Shown here piece by piece: positions 42,268-51,922 of a stretch of 64,000 nt of DNA; position 1 is the first letter of the stretch; the number at the start of each line of letters is the position of its first letter. The stretch is from positions 186,001 to 250,000 of the forward strand of contig NZ_VTFV01000002.1 in the NCBI RefSeq assembly GCF_009192745.1, given 5' to 3'. The notes under the pieces are model-generated. The model searched no databases. It saw only the letters and a program-made list of their open reading frames with translations, and was not told the origin of the DNA. The position numbers were made by a program, and so were the translations under genes. This DNA comes from Arthrobacter citreus. GTDB taxonomy: Bacteria; Actinomycetota; Actinomycetes; Actinomycetales; Micrococcaceae.

Positions 42268-43494
42268 ATGAAGACTTCGAGCCTCCCAGTTACCGCACTC
42301 ACTCTTTCCGTCCTGCTGCTCTCGGCGTGTGCTTCACCGTCCGGTTCTCCGGCGGCCTCTCCTGATCCGGAACCCGATCCGCGGCCCGCCGTGCAGGAGC
42401 AGCCCTCTGCCTCGCCGCGCCTCGTCGTGACCCATGAGGGCGGGCTCACCGTGCTGGACACTGAATCCCTTGAATCCGTTGCCGAAATACCCCTTGAGGG
42501 ATTCCTCCGCCTCTCAGATGCCGGAGACGGCCGCCACCTTGCCGTCTCGGCTGCCGGCGGTTTCCACCTGCTGGACACCGGAAGCTGGTCGGAAGCGCAC
42601 GGGGACCATGCCCACCACTACACGGCGGAGCCGGCTCTGACCGGAGGGCTTCTGCAGGCGGACAAGCCGGGGCATGTTGTTGCGGGTGCCGGCCGCACGG
42701 CTTTCTTTGACGATGCCTCAGGAGAGGTGACCCTCGTTAACACCGGCCAGCTGGCTGGTTCCGTGCTCGACGCCGAGCAGATTCAGCTGCCGGCGGCGCA
42801 CCACGGAGTGGCGGTTCCGCTTGGCGGGGACAGCTTGATTGTCTCCCGAGGCTCCGATGAGGGCCGGACGGGTGCGGCAGTGCTGGACAGGGACGGAGCG
42901 GAGATCCTGCGCAGTGATGAATGCCCTGGCCTCCATGGAGAGGCAGGGGCCGCCGGGGCCATAGTGTTCGGCTGTGACGACGGCATGCTGGTCTACCGGG
43001 AAGGGGCGTTCAGCAAGGTGGCGAGTCCGGACGGCTATGGCCGGATGGGGAACCAGGCGGGCTCACCGAAATCGCCGGTTATCCTGGCCGATTACAAGAC
43101 GGATCCCGGTGCGGACCTTGAGCGTCCGGAAACGGTGGCACTCGTGGACACGGCTTCCGGCGGGCTCCGGCTGGTGGATCTGGGCACCAGTTACACATTC
43201 CGCTCGCTGGGGCGGGGTGACGCAGGAGAGGCTGTGGTGCTGGGAACGGATGGGGCACTGCATGTGATTGACCCAGGAAGCGGCGCCGTCGTTTCCAGGA
43301 TCCAGGTTATTGACCCCTGGGAAGAACCCGTTGACTGGCAGGAGCCCCGTCCCGCCCTGCAGATGGCCGGCGGAACGGCGTATGTCACGGATCCGGTAGG
43401 CTCGCGGGTGCTGGCGGTGGATTTGGAGTCCGGGGCGGTGCTCCACAGTGCTGCCCTGCCTGCGGCGCCCAATGAGATCCTGGCCGCGCAGTAA
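42268..43494 (+). CDS. aztD: AztD-like zinc metallochaperone lipoprotein
   Basis: 408 residues. A signal peptide with lipobox LSAC (Cys21) should anchor it outside the membrane. The body is a beta-propeller (LVVTHEGGLTVLDTES, GDGRHLAVSAAGGFHLLDTG) with a His-rich stretch (EAHGDHAHHYT) at the expected metal site, as in AztD, which hands zinc to the AztABC transporter. A Zur-like box sits just upstream, and no ribosome site is obvious, so the mRNA may be leaderless. The AztABC genes are not in this window, so the partner transporter must lie elsewhere. Name inferred from motifs. Confidence 0.72.
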   Translation: MKTSSLPVTALTLSVLLLSACASPSGSPAASPDPEPDPRPAVQEQPSASPRLVVTHEGGLTVLDTESLESVAEIPLEGFLRLSDAGDGRHLAVSAAGGFHLLDTGSWSEAHGDHAHHYTAEPALTGGLLQADKPGHVVAGAGRTAFFDDASGEVTLVNTGQLAGSVLDAEQIQLPAAHHGVAVPLGGDSLIVSRGSDEGRTGAAVLDRDGAEILRSDECPGLHGEAGAAGAIVFGCDDGMLVYREGAFSKVASPDGYGRMGNQAGSPKSPVILADYKTDPGADLERPETVALVDTASGGLRLVDLGTSYTFRSLGRGDAGEAVVLGTDGALHVIDPGSGAVVSRIQVIDPWEEPVDWQEPRPALQMAGGTAYVTDPVGSRVLAVDLESGAVLHSAALPAAPNEILAAQ

Positions 43495-43555
43495 GTTCAG
43501 CCGGGGCCGGCGAACCACCGTAACCCTTTTCCATCTCGATTGATTTGCATCTAAC

Positions 43556-44233
43556 TTGGAGTGGGGGCACTGCCGAGCGGAGGACCGTACCATCAGAGAT
43601 TTGCAGGACAGGGCGAAAGCCACGCGCGATGCCATCCTCGCCGGAGCGGCGTCTGTTTTTGAAGAGATGGGCTACGGCCGGGCCTCGCTGAGCCAGGTGG
43701 CGGAAAGGGCCGGGGTCACCAAAGGGGCCCTCTACTTCCACTTTCCGTCCAAAGAGGACCTGGCTAGGGCGGTTATTTCTGAACAGCACGGGTATATCAC
43801 CGCGGACAACACTGCTGTGCTCAACCGGGGTCTGCCTCCGCTGGAATCCATGATCGTGCTGTGCCGGAGGTTCGCCTGGAATCTGCTGCAGGAGCCCATC
43901 GTCAGGGCGGGGACCCGGCTGACCCTGGAGGCATCAATTTTCCATGAGGATGTCCGCCAGCCGTACGACGACTGGGTGGATGTCATGGCGAGCCTTGCCT
44001 GCCAGGCACAGGAGCAGGGCCAAATTCGAAAAGAAGTGGATGGTCCAGCCTTTGGCCGCCTGGTCGTTTCCGCCCTGATAGGTGTGCAGATTACCTCGGC
44101 AGTGCTGACTGCCCGCGCGGACCTGTTGGAGCGGGTGGAGCAGATGTGGGCGCTGATGCTTCCCGGCGTCGTGGCTCCTTCACTGCTTGATAGAACAGGC
44201 GAACTGGCCCGGTATTCACTGGACAGGGATTAG
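43556..44233 (+). CDS. ScbR-type TetR family regulator
   Basis: About 210 residues of convincing protein. Helix-turn-helix AKATRDAILAGAASVFEEMG, SLSQVAERAGVTKGALYFHF marks the gamma-butyrolactone-receptor-like branch of TetR, and the ligand domain follows. The start is unclear: the first TTG (43556) reads into a stretch (EWGHCRAED) unlike the family, and the next TTG (43601) lies after the expected Met; GCGGAGGA at 43577-43584 is well placed for a start around 43592, where the codon is ATC. Neighbours: AztD-like gene upstream, same strand. Confidence 0.8.
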   Translation: MEWGHCRAEDRTIRDLQDRAKATRDAILAGAASVFEEMGYGRASLSQVAERAGVTKGALYFHFPSKEDLARAVISEQHGYITADNTAVLNRGLPPLESMIVLCRRFAWNLLQEPIVRAGTRLTLEASIFHEDVRQPYDDWVDVMASLACQAQEQGQIRKEVDGPAFGRLVVSALIGVQITSAVLTARADLLERVEQMWALMLPGVVAPSLLDRTGELARYSLDRD

Positions 44234-44340
44234 TTACTGATGCAAAACCGGTCAACCGCCTTGTTTTAATCGGGTAAACAATTTAGGCTCATGGGCTGTG
44301 GGGGGTACTGGGAGAAAAAAGCCGGTTGTCCGCTGCCCGC

Positions 44341-45591
44341 CTATCGGGCACGCTGTGTGGACGCAGCGGGTTCTGAACCAGACCGGGGCGGGTATTGGCT
44401 TTCCGGTCTCGCAGTAGGGGAGGGCGGGTGGAGGCTTGGGCCGCCACCCGCCTGTACTGTCCTGGCCGCCGGGGCGGTGCTTACTCCTTCTTCAGTTTGT
44501 CCTGAACGGACCCGGCAATTTTCTCCACGGTGTTCGGCAGCTCGGTGGTGCCGTAGAACCGCGAATCCGGGTGGGTGGGCGGAGGCATCGGCGCCGAAGT
44601 GGTGGGCCCGTCGTGATACGTGAACTCCCCCTTCCCGTCCGGTTTCGTTGTGGGTATAGCCAAAGACAGGGCCCTGGTCAGCATAGAAGCCGCAGTCCGG
44701 TGCTGCGACTGCCGTGCCGAGGTCGCGGCAGGCTTCCAGCCAGCCCGAATGGGTACCGAAACGGTAGGGCAGCACTGAGAGGTCGAGGCTGGCCAGGTAC
44801 TCCCAGAGCTGGTCATCCGGCAGGAAGTCATGGATGCGCACATCCAGCCCCCCGCCTGCCGACTCCTTTTCGAGGAATGCGGCCAGGGCGGCGTCGTACC
44901 GTGCGCCGCCGGGCTCCAGGACGTCGCAGTGGCCGTTGACCTGGACCACCATTCCGCCGTCCTCCCGTGCCACCTCCAGAAGTGTCTGGATGACCGGCAG
45001 CGGGTCCATGCTGGCGCGAAGGCTCTTGACGTGGACGCCGGCCCGGAAGGGAGCTCCGGCGGTACGCGGCCGGCTCGCGTAGTCCGCCATGGTGTCGAGT
45101 TCGACGACGTGCGGGTGGGGGATGACTTCGGCCCTCCGGTCCCAGCGGCGCTCGATTTCCGCTGCCGCGCCCTTCGTGAGGGTGATCAGGGCATCAGCGG
45201 CGGGGATGAGCACATCCAGGTGCGCGTCATGGGCAGCAGGGGATTGGTGGTGGGGATTGCGCAGGTCGTGAACGGTGTAGATCAGGGGTTTGCCGTGCCG
45301 GCGGAGTGCGGTGACGGCCTCCTGCAGGGCGGCCGGGTCCTGGGCATCGAAGCCGAAGTGAATGTGGAACACATCGAACGAGCCCGCGTTCGCGTCGATC
45401 CAGCCGGCGTTCAGCATGACCGGCGGCCACCACTTGCCCGTTGCCGGATTGTCCGGGGATTCCGGATCCGGGTCAGGGAGGCGGAGAACCTCGGGCAGCC
45501 CCGGAAGGTTTCCCTCCACCGGACCAAGGTGGTGGATGTAGACGTGTCCTGCGGGGACACTGGCGACCCGAATGCGGTTTTGCGGCGGCAA
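44341..45591 (-). CDS. GT4-type glycosyltransferase with apparent C-terminal frameshift
   Basis: 416 residues as read, TTG start after AAGGGG. The first 320 residues are a good glycosyltransferase: FDVFHIHFGFDAQDP, LIYTVHDLRNPHHQ, the acceptor-domain segment, and FLPDDQLWEYLASLDLSVLPYRFG with the catalytic-side EACRDLGTAVAAPDCG. After about GYTHNE the reading is Arg/His/Ser-rich with AT-rich third codon positions, whereas the -2 frame (ending at 44481) is GC-rich in the third position. So the ancestral gene probably continues in another frame, or a small gene overlaps. Sugar substrate unknown. Confidence 0.75.
   Translation of the reverse strand: MPPQNRIRVASVPAGHVYIHHLGPVEGNLPGLPEVLRLPDPDPESPDNPATGKWWPPVMLNAGWIDANAGSFDVFHIHFGFDAQDPAALQEAVTALRRHGKPLIYTVHDLRNPHHQSPAAHDAHLDVLIPAADALITLTKGAAAEIERRWDRRAEVIPHPHVVELDTMADYASRPRTAGAPFRAGVHVKSLRASMDPLPVIQTLLEVAREDGGMVVQVNGHCDVLEPGGARYDAALAAFLEKESAGGGLDVRIHDFLPDDQLWEYLASLDLSVLPYRFGTHSGWLEACRDLGTAVAAPDCGFYADQGPVFGYTHNETGREGGVHVSRRAHHFGADASAHPPGFAVLRHHRAAEHRGENCRVRSGQTEEGVSTAPAARTVQAGGGPSLHPPSPTARPESQYPPRSGSEPAASTQRAR
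44481..44650 (-). other. Coding-like tail in another frame overlapping the glycosyltransferase 3' end
   Basis: Reading KPDGKGEFTYHDGPTTS... ending KIAGSVQDKLKKE shows strong GC bias in third positions and few Arg/Ser, unlike the glycosyltransferase frame over the same bases. It either completes the glycosyltransferase after a frameshift near 44650 or is a small separate gene lacking an obvious start. Confidence 0.5.
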
Positions 45592-45662
45592 TCTGGGACC
45601 CCTTTTTCGGTTGTGGCAGCGGCCCTGGGTGAGGGTGCTGCCGTGCGAGTGGGCCGGGTTCC

Positions 45663-45836
45663 TTGGAAGGACAGCCCGCAGGAACGGTGTTTATCGGATG
45701 GAGCCTGCACGGCGAAACAGGCTCCACCGGGTACTCCTTCGACGGGGATCCGGCGGAAGTGCTGAAGAAGACGGAGGCCGCGGCGCTGCAGAAACTGTAC
45801 GACCTGGCCCGGAAGGTTACCGCTTCCCGAGACTAG
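45663..45836 (+). CDS. Small coding-like ORF between glycosyltransferase and RecQ genes
   Basis: About 57 residues from TTG 45663 (or 49 from GTG 45687). The peptide [20 protein letters not shown] followed by [20 protein letters not shown] has balanced composition and GC-rich third positions, unlike a shadow frame. CAGGAAC precedes the GTG. Its TAG overlaps the RecQ stop region. No family recognised. It is too short to be certain. Confidence 0.5.
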   Translation: MEGQPAGTVFIGWSLHGETGSTGYSFDGDPAEVLKKTEAAALQKLYDLARKVTASRD

Positions 45837-47482
45837 GGCTCCTGCAGCAGTCCCTTTTCCAGCACCAGTTCCACGGAGAGTGTCTTATAGCCCGCGGATT
45901 CAAAGAGCACCGTGACGGTCTCGTCCTCATAGCTCATGACAGTCCCAAGCCCCCACTCGGAGTGGATGACTTCAGACTGCAGGGGGAACGGCTGGGCCGT
46001 GTCGGATTCCTTCGGTCCCAGCTCTTCGCCTTCTGCTTCCGCGCGCTCGCAGTTGTCGCAGTAGCCGCACATGTCCGGGGCGTCTTCACCGAAATAGTTC
46101 AGCAGGAAGCGGCGCCGGCATTCGGTGGTTTCGGCGTACTGCCGCATCATCTCCAGCCGTGATTCTTCAATGTTCCGGCGCTGTTCGGAGAACTCGAGGG
46201 CTGCCTTCACTGCGGTCTTGGCGCCCACGCCGCTCCTGGCGGAGTATCCGTCGTCGGCGGCGGTGACGGAACCGGACTGCTCCAGCAGCCCCAGGAGCGA
46301 TGAGAAGCGGCGCGGGTTCAGGTCCAGCTCCTCCCTCAGGCCGGCCTGGGGTACCGGTTCAGTGTGTTTCTTGACCGCTTTGAACAGCTTCGCCAGTGCC
46401 TCCTCATCCGGTGCCTTGGCGGCAAAGAACCGCCGGATCCCCAAATCTTCGGGACGGTAGTGCAGGAAGATTTCAGTAGGTTCACCGTCGCGTCCCCCGC
46501 GGCCGATCTCCTGGTAGTAGCTGTCCACGGAATCCGGAATGTCCGCATGGACGACGAAGCGCACGTTGGGTTTGTCGATGCCCATGCCGAAGGCGGTAGT
46601 CGCCACCACGATGTCTACCTCATCCTGGAGGAACTCTTCGTGGATGCGGTGCCGGTCTTCGTGGCTGCGGCCCGCATGGTAGGCGTCCGCACGCAGTCCG
46701 GACTCCTGCAGTGCAGCAGCATACTCTTCGGTTTCCGCGCGGGTGGCTACGTAGACAAGGCCCGGAACGTCCAGCTTGCCCGCCTGTTCCAGCACCGCGC
46801 GCCGCTTGTCTTCGGCGTCCTCGTACCGGGCAGCCGCCAGATGGAGGTTGGGCCGGTCGAACCCCAGGGAGATCTCCCGCGGGCTGCGCATGCCCAGCTG
46901 CTCGGCAATTTCTGCGCGTACGGGCGGTGCGGCCGTGGCTGTCAGTGCCACTACGGGTTTGTCCAAGGCGCGGACCAGCTGGTCCAGCTGGAGGTAGTCG
47001 GGACGAAAGTCATGCCCCCAGGCGGAAACACAGTGCGCCTCGTCGATCACCAGGAGTGACACGTCCAGTGCCTGCAGCAGCTCCAGCACTTCCTCCCGCG
47101 CTGCCTGCTCCGGGCCGAGGAAAAGGAACTTCGCTTTTCCCGGCCCATCGTCCTTTCCGGCAGCAGCCCAGGCTTCATCCCAGTAACCCTGCGGCTGCGC
47201 GGAGTTCAGGACATAGGCGCGGGTGGCGCCGGCGGCTTCATTGATGGCCTCCGTCTGGTCGCGCTGAAGCGCAATCAGCGGCGAAATCACGACGGCGGTA
47301 CCCGGCAGCGTCATGGCCGGCACCTGGTAGACGGCGGATTTTCCGGCGCCTGTGGGCATCACGCAGATGACGTCCTGCCCGTTGACAGCCGCTTCCATCG
47401 CCTCGAGCTGGCCAGGGCGGAAGTCCTCCCAGCCAAAGACCTCCGAAGCGGTGCGCTGCAGGTCGGCGCGGGACGGTGACAT
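45833..47482 (-). CDS. RecQ-family DNA helicase with DUF3553-like tail
   Basis: 549 residues. DEXH motifs: [13 protein letters not shown] (Walker A), [25 protein letters not shown], and [19 protein letters not shown]-like motif V; then the zinc site [13 protein letters not shown] plus CGYCDNC. Instead of an HRDC domain it ends with [19 protein letters not shown], the DUF3553 pattern also fused to UvrD-like proteins. RecQ helicases resolve recombination intermediates. Start at 47482, six bases after AGGAGGA, rather than the ATG touching that site. Confidence 0.9.
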   Translation of the reverse strand: MSPSRADLQRTASEVFGWEDFRPGQLEAMEAAVNGQDVICVMPTGAGKSAVYQVPAMTLPGTAVVISPLIALQRDQTEAINEAAGATRAYVLNSAQPQGYWDEAWAAAGKDDGPGKAKFLFLGPEQAAREEVLELLQALDVSLLVIDEAHCVSAWGHDFRPDYLQLDQLVRALDKPVVALTATAAPPVRAEIAEQLGMRSPREISLGFDRPNLHLAAARYEDAEDKRRAVLEQAGKLDVPGLVYVATRAETEEYAAALQESGLRADAYHAGRSHEDRHRIHEEFLQDEVDIVVATTAFGMGIDKPNVRFVVHADIPDSVDSYYQEIGRGGRDGEPTEIFLHYRPEDLGIRRFFAAKAPDEEALAKLFKAVKKHTEPVPQAGLREELDLNPRRFSSLLGLLEQSGSVTAADDGYSARSGVGAKTAVKAALEFSEQRRNIEESRLEMMRQYAETTECRRRFLLNYFGEDAPDMCGYCDNCERAEAEGEELGPKESDTAQPFPLQSEVIHSEWGLGTVMSYEDETVTVLFESAGYKTLSVELVLEKGLLQEP

Positions 47483-47553
47483 GGGCATTCCTCCTGGGGA
47501 TTTCGCGGATTATCAGCTTACTGATGACCCCCTCCCCGTGTCGCATCGGAGGC

Positions 47554-48438
47554 CTACCCCAGGCCAAGCTCCTCAACGACGCCGGCAACCCGCAGGCGGT
47601 CCCGGGCACCGAGCCCCCGCACCGGCAGCGGCAGGCAGTTCCGCTGGACCAGGCCCAGCTCCTCAGCGACCGCGGCAATGACACGCACACTGCCGTGTTC
47701 GGCGAAGAGCTCCCAGAGCGGGGCAAGCCGCGCAGACTCTGCCGCTGCGTCGTCGTACCGCCCTTCGGTGACAGCCCGCACGATCCGAACCGCAGGCTCC
47801 GGCAGGGTGCCCGCCACCGCGGAGTACCAGGCATCGCAGCCGGCGTTCAGGCCGTCGCATGCGGCAGCATCACCGGAGATTCCAAGGGTCACATGTTCCG
47901 GAATGACCGCCCGGACTGCTTGGACTCGGGCAGCAGCCGCGGCGGGGGAAACCGGAGGAATCTTGATGGAGGCTATGCCGGGAAGCTCGGCGATCCTTCC
48001 GTAGAGCGCGGTGCTGAAGGTGAAATGGGTCGTGCCGGGGTTGTCGTAAACAATGACAGGTAAATCCGTGGCGTCGGTGACATCGCGGAAGAGGCCGTAC
48101 ACGTCCTCGTCCGTCAGCACCTGGTAGCTCACCGGGGCCAGCAGGATTCCGGCGGCGCCGGCCTCCTCCGCAGACCGGACATTCGCCAGGACCTCGGAAG
48201 TGCGCAGTGCGCCGACGCCGGCGATCAACGGCTTCGATCCCTTGTGAGCGGCAGCCAGCTGCACCACGCGCCCGCGTTCTTCCGGGCTCAGGTAGGCGTA
48301 GGAACCAGTGGAGCCCAGCACTGCGATCGAATCGACCTCCGACTCTGCCAGCCGGCTCACCAGGGCGGAGAAGGAAGCCTCATCCACGGCGTCGTTCTGC
48401 AGCGGGGTCAGTGGGAAAGCGCTCAGGCCGGTAAACAA
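47554..48438 (-). CDS. DapA-family (dihydrodipicolinate synthase-like) aldolase
   Basis: 294 residues of TIM barrel. The Schiff-base lysine is Lys159 in GIASIKIPP, and Tyr131 is in VIVYDNPGTT, matching the family. LGSTGSYAYLSPEERGRVV is the substrate-binding loop, shorter in acidic residues than true DapA. More likely a sugar-acid or keto-acid aldolase than lysine synthesis. TTG start after GGAAGGAAG. Divergent from the serine-hydrolase gene. Confidence 0.85.
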   Translation of the reverse strand: MFTGLSAFPLTPLQNDAVDEASFSALVSRLAESEVDSIAVLGSTGSYAYLSPEERGRVVQLAAAHKGSKPLIAGVGALRTSEVLANVRSAEEAGAAGILLAPVSYQVLTDEDVYGLFRDVTDATDLPVIVYDNPGTTHFTFSTALYGRIAELPGIASIKIPPVSPAAAAARVQAVRAVIPEHVTLGISGDAAACDGLNAGCDAWYSAVAGTLPEPAVRIVRAVTEGRYDDAAAESARLAPLWELFAEHGSVRVIAAVAEELGLVQRNCLPLPVRGLGARDRLRVAGVVEELGLG

Positions 48439-48502
48439 AATGCGACTTCCTTCCGGTACCGGCAGCGAAGAGGCATCCTCCGCTGCACATTAGTATTCGG
48501 TT

Positions 48503-49570
48503 ATGTTCCCAGACATCGACGCCGAAGCCGTGGACCGCATCCTTCATGACGCCGCCTCCCGTCATGAGTTCTCCGGAGCTGTCCAGCTGTCCCGCGGCGG
48601 CAGGGTCCTGCACGAAGGCGCCTACGGTGTGGCCTCCCGCCGCTGGAATGTGCCGGTCTCGACGGGCACGCGGTTCGACGTCGCTTCCATCACCAAGCTG
48701 TTCACCTCCGTCGCGGTGCTGCAGCAGGTGGACGCCGGGACACTGGCGCTGGACTCGCGGATTGGGCGGTTCGTTGAGCTGGAGGGAACCCGGATAGACC
48801 CGAGCGTTACTATTGGCCAGCTCCTGACCCACACCTCCGGCATCGGCGACGACGCCGACGAGGAAGCCGGCGAATCCTACGAAGACCTCTGGGTAGACAA
48901 GCCCACCTACTCGGTCACAACGACCGCGGACTTCCTGCCGCAGTTCGTGCACAAGGAGCCAAACTTCGCTCCGGGAACCGGTTGCCGCTACTGCAACTGC
49001 GGCTACATCCTCGCCGGTCTGGCGCTGGAAGCCGTTACCGGTACGAGCTACCGGGACTACGTCCGGGAACATGTCTTCGGTGCGGCGGGCATGCAGGACT
49101 CCGGGTTCTTTTCAATGCGCGACGCCGCCCCTCATGTCGCCGAGGGATGGGACCCTGTACAAGACGAGGCCGGGACAGTGATCTCCTGGCGGCAGAACAT
49201 TTTCAGCTACCCGCCGATCGGATCGCCCGACGGGGGTGCGCACGCAACGGCGGCGGACCTTGTCCGGTTCCTCGACGCCGTCCGGGACGGAAAGCTGCTC
49301 TCCGCCGAATCCACTGCCGCGTTCCTGAGTCCGCAGGTCAAGCACTCGGACCTGGACGCCGGCGAGCTGCACTACGGCTACGGACTGGAGTTCCGGCTGG
49401 GTCCCACAGGCGAGGTCCGCTCGCTGTACAAGGACGGCATCAACGCCGGGGTCAGCGCGTTCCTGGGGCATTACCCGCCGGCGGATGTGACCCTCGCATT
49501 GGTATCCAACTCGGAGGACGGGGCGTGGGTGCCGCTGAAGGACATCACTGCCCTGCTGCAGGCTGGCTGA
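48503..49570 (+). CDS. Serine hydrolase, class C beta-lactamase / esterase family
   Basis: 355 residues, no clear signal peptide. Catalytic serine Ser62 in the SITK motif (Ser-Ile-Thr-Lys, 62-65), the YxN counterpart Tyr164-Cys-Asn166, and HTSGIGDDA after LLTH. The third (KTG-like) motif appears as a His/Gly segment later. The class includes D-aminopeptidases and esterases; real beta-lactam hydrolysis is not implied. ATG 48503. The gene overlaps nothing and converges on the next gene. Confidence 0.85.
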   Translation: MFPDIDAEAVDRILHDAASRHEFSGAVQLSRGGRVLHEGAYGVASRRWNVPVSTGTRFDVASITKLFTSVAVLQQVDAGTLALDSRIGRFVELEGTRIDPSVTIGQLLTHTSGIGDDADEEAGESYEDLWVDKPTYSVTTTADFLPQFVHKEPNFAPGTGCRYCNCGYILAGLALEAVTGTSYRDYVREHVFGAAGMQDSGFFSMRDAAPHVAEGWDPVQDEAGTVISWRQNIFSYPPIGSPDGGAHATAADLVRFLDAVRDGKLLSAESTAAFLSPQVKHSDLDAGELHYGYGLEFRLGPTGEVRSLYKDGINAGVSAFLGHYPPADVTLALVSNSEDGAWVPLKDITALLQAG

Positions 49571-49603
49571 CTTCGGCGTCGATTCCAACGGATGGATCCA
49601 GGG

Positions 49604-50116
49604 CTAAAAATGCTCGGTCTCGCTCTGGATACCGGAGACCCGGTCCGCGGGGATCCAGCCAAAAACACTCTGGTGTGAGAGCGGTTCGCTGGCATAGATC
49701 GGGGAAAAGTCCCAATAAGCGATGACCCGGCGCTGATCCGACTCGTCCCAGTGGTTCGACTGGATGACAGCCAGCCTCCCTTCCGCGTCTTCAGCGAGTA
49801 TTTCCACCTTCCGGTTTCTGCCCAGGTCTCCTGTGGCGGTAACCCGGACGATGCCCGATACCTCAGCAACGGGAACACCGAGCACGTGCTCCACCGGGGT
49901 TGCAGCGAAGTTGTTGGGGTGGCGGCGGATGGTCTTCCACTCGGGCCCGGGGGCGTCATCAGACCGGCTGACCAGCACCAGCTCCCCCTCCTGGGACGGT
50001 CGGACACCCCTGAGCTCGTACTCCCGCCCCCGCCACATTCCAAAGGATGCGGTGAGCCTGGTTCCGTCAGCGCGCCATCTGCTGACGCCGGGTACAAATG
50101 AGTGTTCCTCGTTCAA
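49604..50116 (-). CDS. Hypothetical protein
   Basis: 170 residues, TTG start five bases after AAAGGAGG, so well supported as a gene. Sequence has alternating charged and hydrophobic strands (TGDLGRNRKVEILAEDAEG, LVSRSDDAPGPEW) and several Trp, with no membrane segment or signal peptide. No family recognised. Confidence 0.75.
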   Translation of the reverse strand: MNEEHSFVPGVSRWRADGTRLTASFGMWRGREYELRGVRPSQEGELVLVSRSDDAPGPEWKTIRRHPNNFAATPVEHVLGVPVAEVSGIVRVTATGDLGRNRKVEILAEDAEGRLAVIQSNHWDESDQRRVIAYWDFSPIYASEPLSHQSVFGWIPADRVSGIQSETEHF

Positions 50117-50376
50117 GGTTCCTCCTTTCGTTTTTGGTGTGCCCAGTCTGCAGCATGCTCCGGCGTCCGCAGCGCCGTATAAACCTGCATGTCCCGCCGC
50201 TCTCCGCCGGCCAGGGGCTGCTCCCGGCGCATGCCGGACCCATTATTGCCGGACGCGCCCGCTGCCGCGGGGATTCGGGGCGGTGGCTGCGGCGGTAATC
50301 TGGAACCGGATCCGATGAACGGCCCCGGCAATCCGCCCCGGCCGCCGGATTTCCCCGCACTCGAAATGGAACCGCC

Positions 50377-51903
50377 TTGTCCCTTCCTGGTCCCGTCCCC
50401 GCACCGGGCGCAGTCCCCGCACCGGACACCGCCACTGCACCCCGGCAGACCGTCCTGCGCACCCTGCGCTCGCCGCGCCTGCTGAAGACAGAGATCCTGG
50501 CCGGACTCGTCGTCGCGCTGGCGCTCATCCCGGAGGCGATCGCGTTCTCGGTGATTGCCGGCGTTGATCCGCGCATGGGCCTGTTCGCCTCCTTCACCAT
50601 GGCCGTCACCATTGCCTTCGTCGGCGGCCGGCCGGCGATGATTTCCGCGGCTACCGGCGCAGTCGCCCTGGTGATCGCGCCCGTGGTGGCCACCTACGGC
50701 GTGGAATACCTGGTGCCAACGGTGATCCTGGCCGGGGTCCTGCAGATCCTGCTGGCCGCAGCGGGCGTTGCGAAGCTGATGCGCTTCATTCCCCGTTCAG
50801 TGATGGTTGGCTTCGTCAACGCGCTCGCGATCCTGGTGTTTTCCTCCCAGCTTCCTGAACTCATCGGGGTGCCGTGGCTGGTGTACCCGGTTGTCGCCGT
50901 CGGGCTCCTGATTGTGTTCCTGCTGCCGCGGCTGACGACGGCGGTTCCCGCCCCGCTCGTGGCGATTGTCCTGCTCACGGTCGCGGCGGTTGCCGCCGGC
51001 TGGAACATTCCCACGGTGGGGGACAAAGGCGAGCTGCCGGAGTCCCTTCCGTCGCTGCTGTTCCCGGACGTGCCGCTGACCCTCGAAACCCTGGAGCGGA
51101 TCCTGCCCTACGCCGTGGCCATGGCGTTCGTCGGACTGCTCGAATCCCTGCTGACCGCCAAACTGGTGGATGACATCACCGACACTCGCTCCTCCAAACC
51201 CCGCGAGGCGGCCGGCCAGGGCATCGCCAACATTGTCACCGGGTTCTTCGGCGGCATGGGCGGCTGCGCCGTCGTCGGCCAGACCATGATGAACGTGAAG
51301 GCTTCCGGCGCCCGCACCCGGATTTCCACGTTCCTGGCCGGAGTTTTCCTGCTGGTCCTGGTGGTGGTGCTTGGCGACGTGGTGGCCCTGATCCCCATGG
51401 CTGCGCTGGTCGCCGTAATGATTTTCGTGGCCTGGGCCGCGTTCGACTGGCACAGCATCCGCCCCTCCACCCTGCGCCGCATGCCCAAGTCGGAGACAGC
51501 AGTCATGCTGATTACCGTGCTGGCCACAGTGATCACGCACAACCTGGCGATCGGCGTCGGGGCCGGCGTGCTGACCGCCATGGTGCTGTTCGCCCGGCGG
51601 GTGGCCCACTTTGTGACCGTGCAGCGCACGCTGGCGGACGACGGCGGCGAGGTCACCTACCTGGTGCACGGTGAGCTGTTCTTCGCCTCCTCCAACGACC
51701 TCTACACGCAGTTCGAGTACGCCTCGGATCCCGGGCGGGTGGTGATCGATCTCAGCGGCTCGCACCTCTGGGATGCCTCGACGGTGGCGGCATTGGATTC
51801 GATCACCGAGAAGTACCGGTCCCGCGGAAAAACCGTTGAGGTCACCGGGCTGAACCAGGCGTCGGCCTCCATTCGGGACAGACTGACGGGGAACCTGCCC
51901 TAG
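50377..51903 (+). CDS. SulP-family anion transporter with STAS domain
   Basis: 508 residues: a Pro/Ala-rich N-terminus, then a membrane region of ten or more segments (about 45-430) and a cytoplasmic STAS domain at the C-terminus (DPGRVVIDLSGSHLWDASTV). SulP blocks are present: LKTEILAGLVVALALIPEAI, GRPAMISAATGAVALV and NIVTGFFGGMGGCAVVGQTM. Substrate in bacteria is often sulfate, bicarbonate or dicarboxylate; not decidable here. The start is a TTG with a weak ribosome site. Confidence 0.85.
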   Translation: MSLPGPVPAPGAVPAPDTATAPRQTVLRTLRSPRLLKTEILAGLVVALALIPEAIAFSVIAGVDPRMGLFASFTMAVTIAFVGGRPAMISAATGAVALVIAPVVATYGVEYLVPTVILAGVLQILLAAAGVAKLMRFIPRSVMVGFVNALAILVFSSQLPELIGVPWLVYPVVAVGLLIVFLLPRLTTAVPAPLVAIVLLTVAAVAAGWNIPTVGDKGELPESLPSLLFPDVPLTLETLERILPYAVAMAFVGLLESLLTAKLVDDITDTRSSKPREAAGQGIANIVTGFFGGMGGCAVVGQTMMNVKASGARTRISTFLAGVFLLVLVVVLGDVVALIPMAALVAVMIFVAWAAFDWHSIRPSTLRRMPKSETAVMLITVLATVITHNLAIGVGAGVLTAMVLFARRVAHFVTVQRTLADDGGEVTYLVHGELFFASSNDLYTQFEYASDPGRVVIDLSGSHLWDASTVAALDSITEKYRSRGKTVEVTGLNQASASIRDRLTGNLP

Positions 51904-51922
51904 CGGGGCCCGGAAGCACCAT

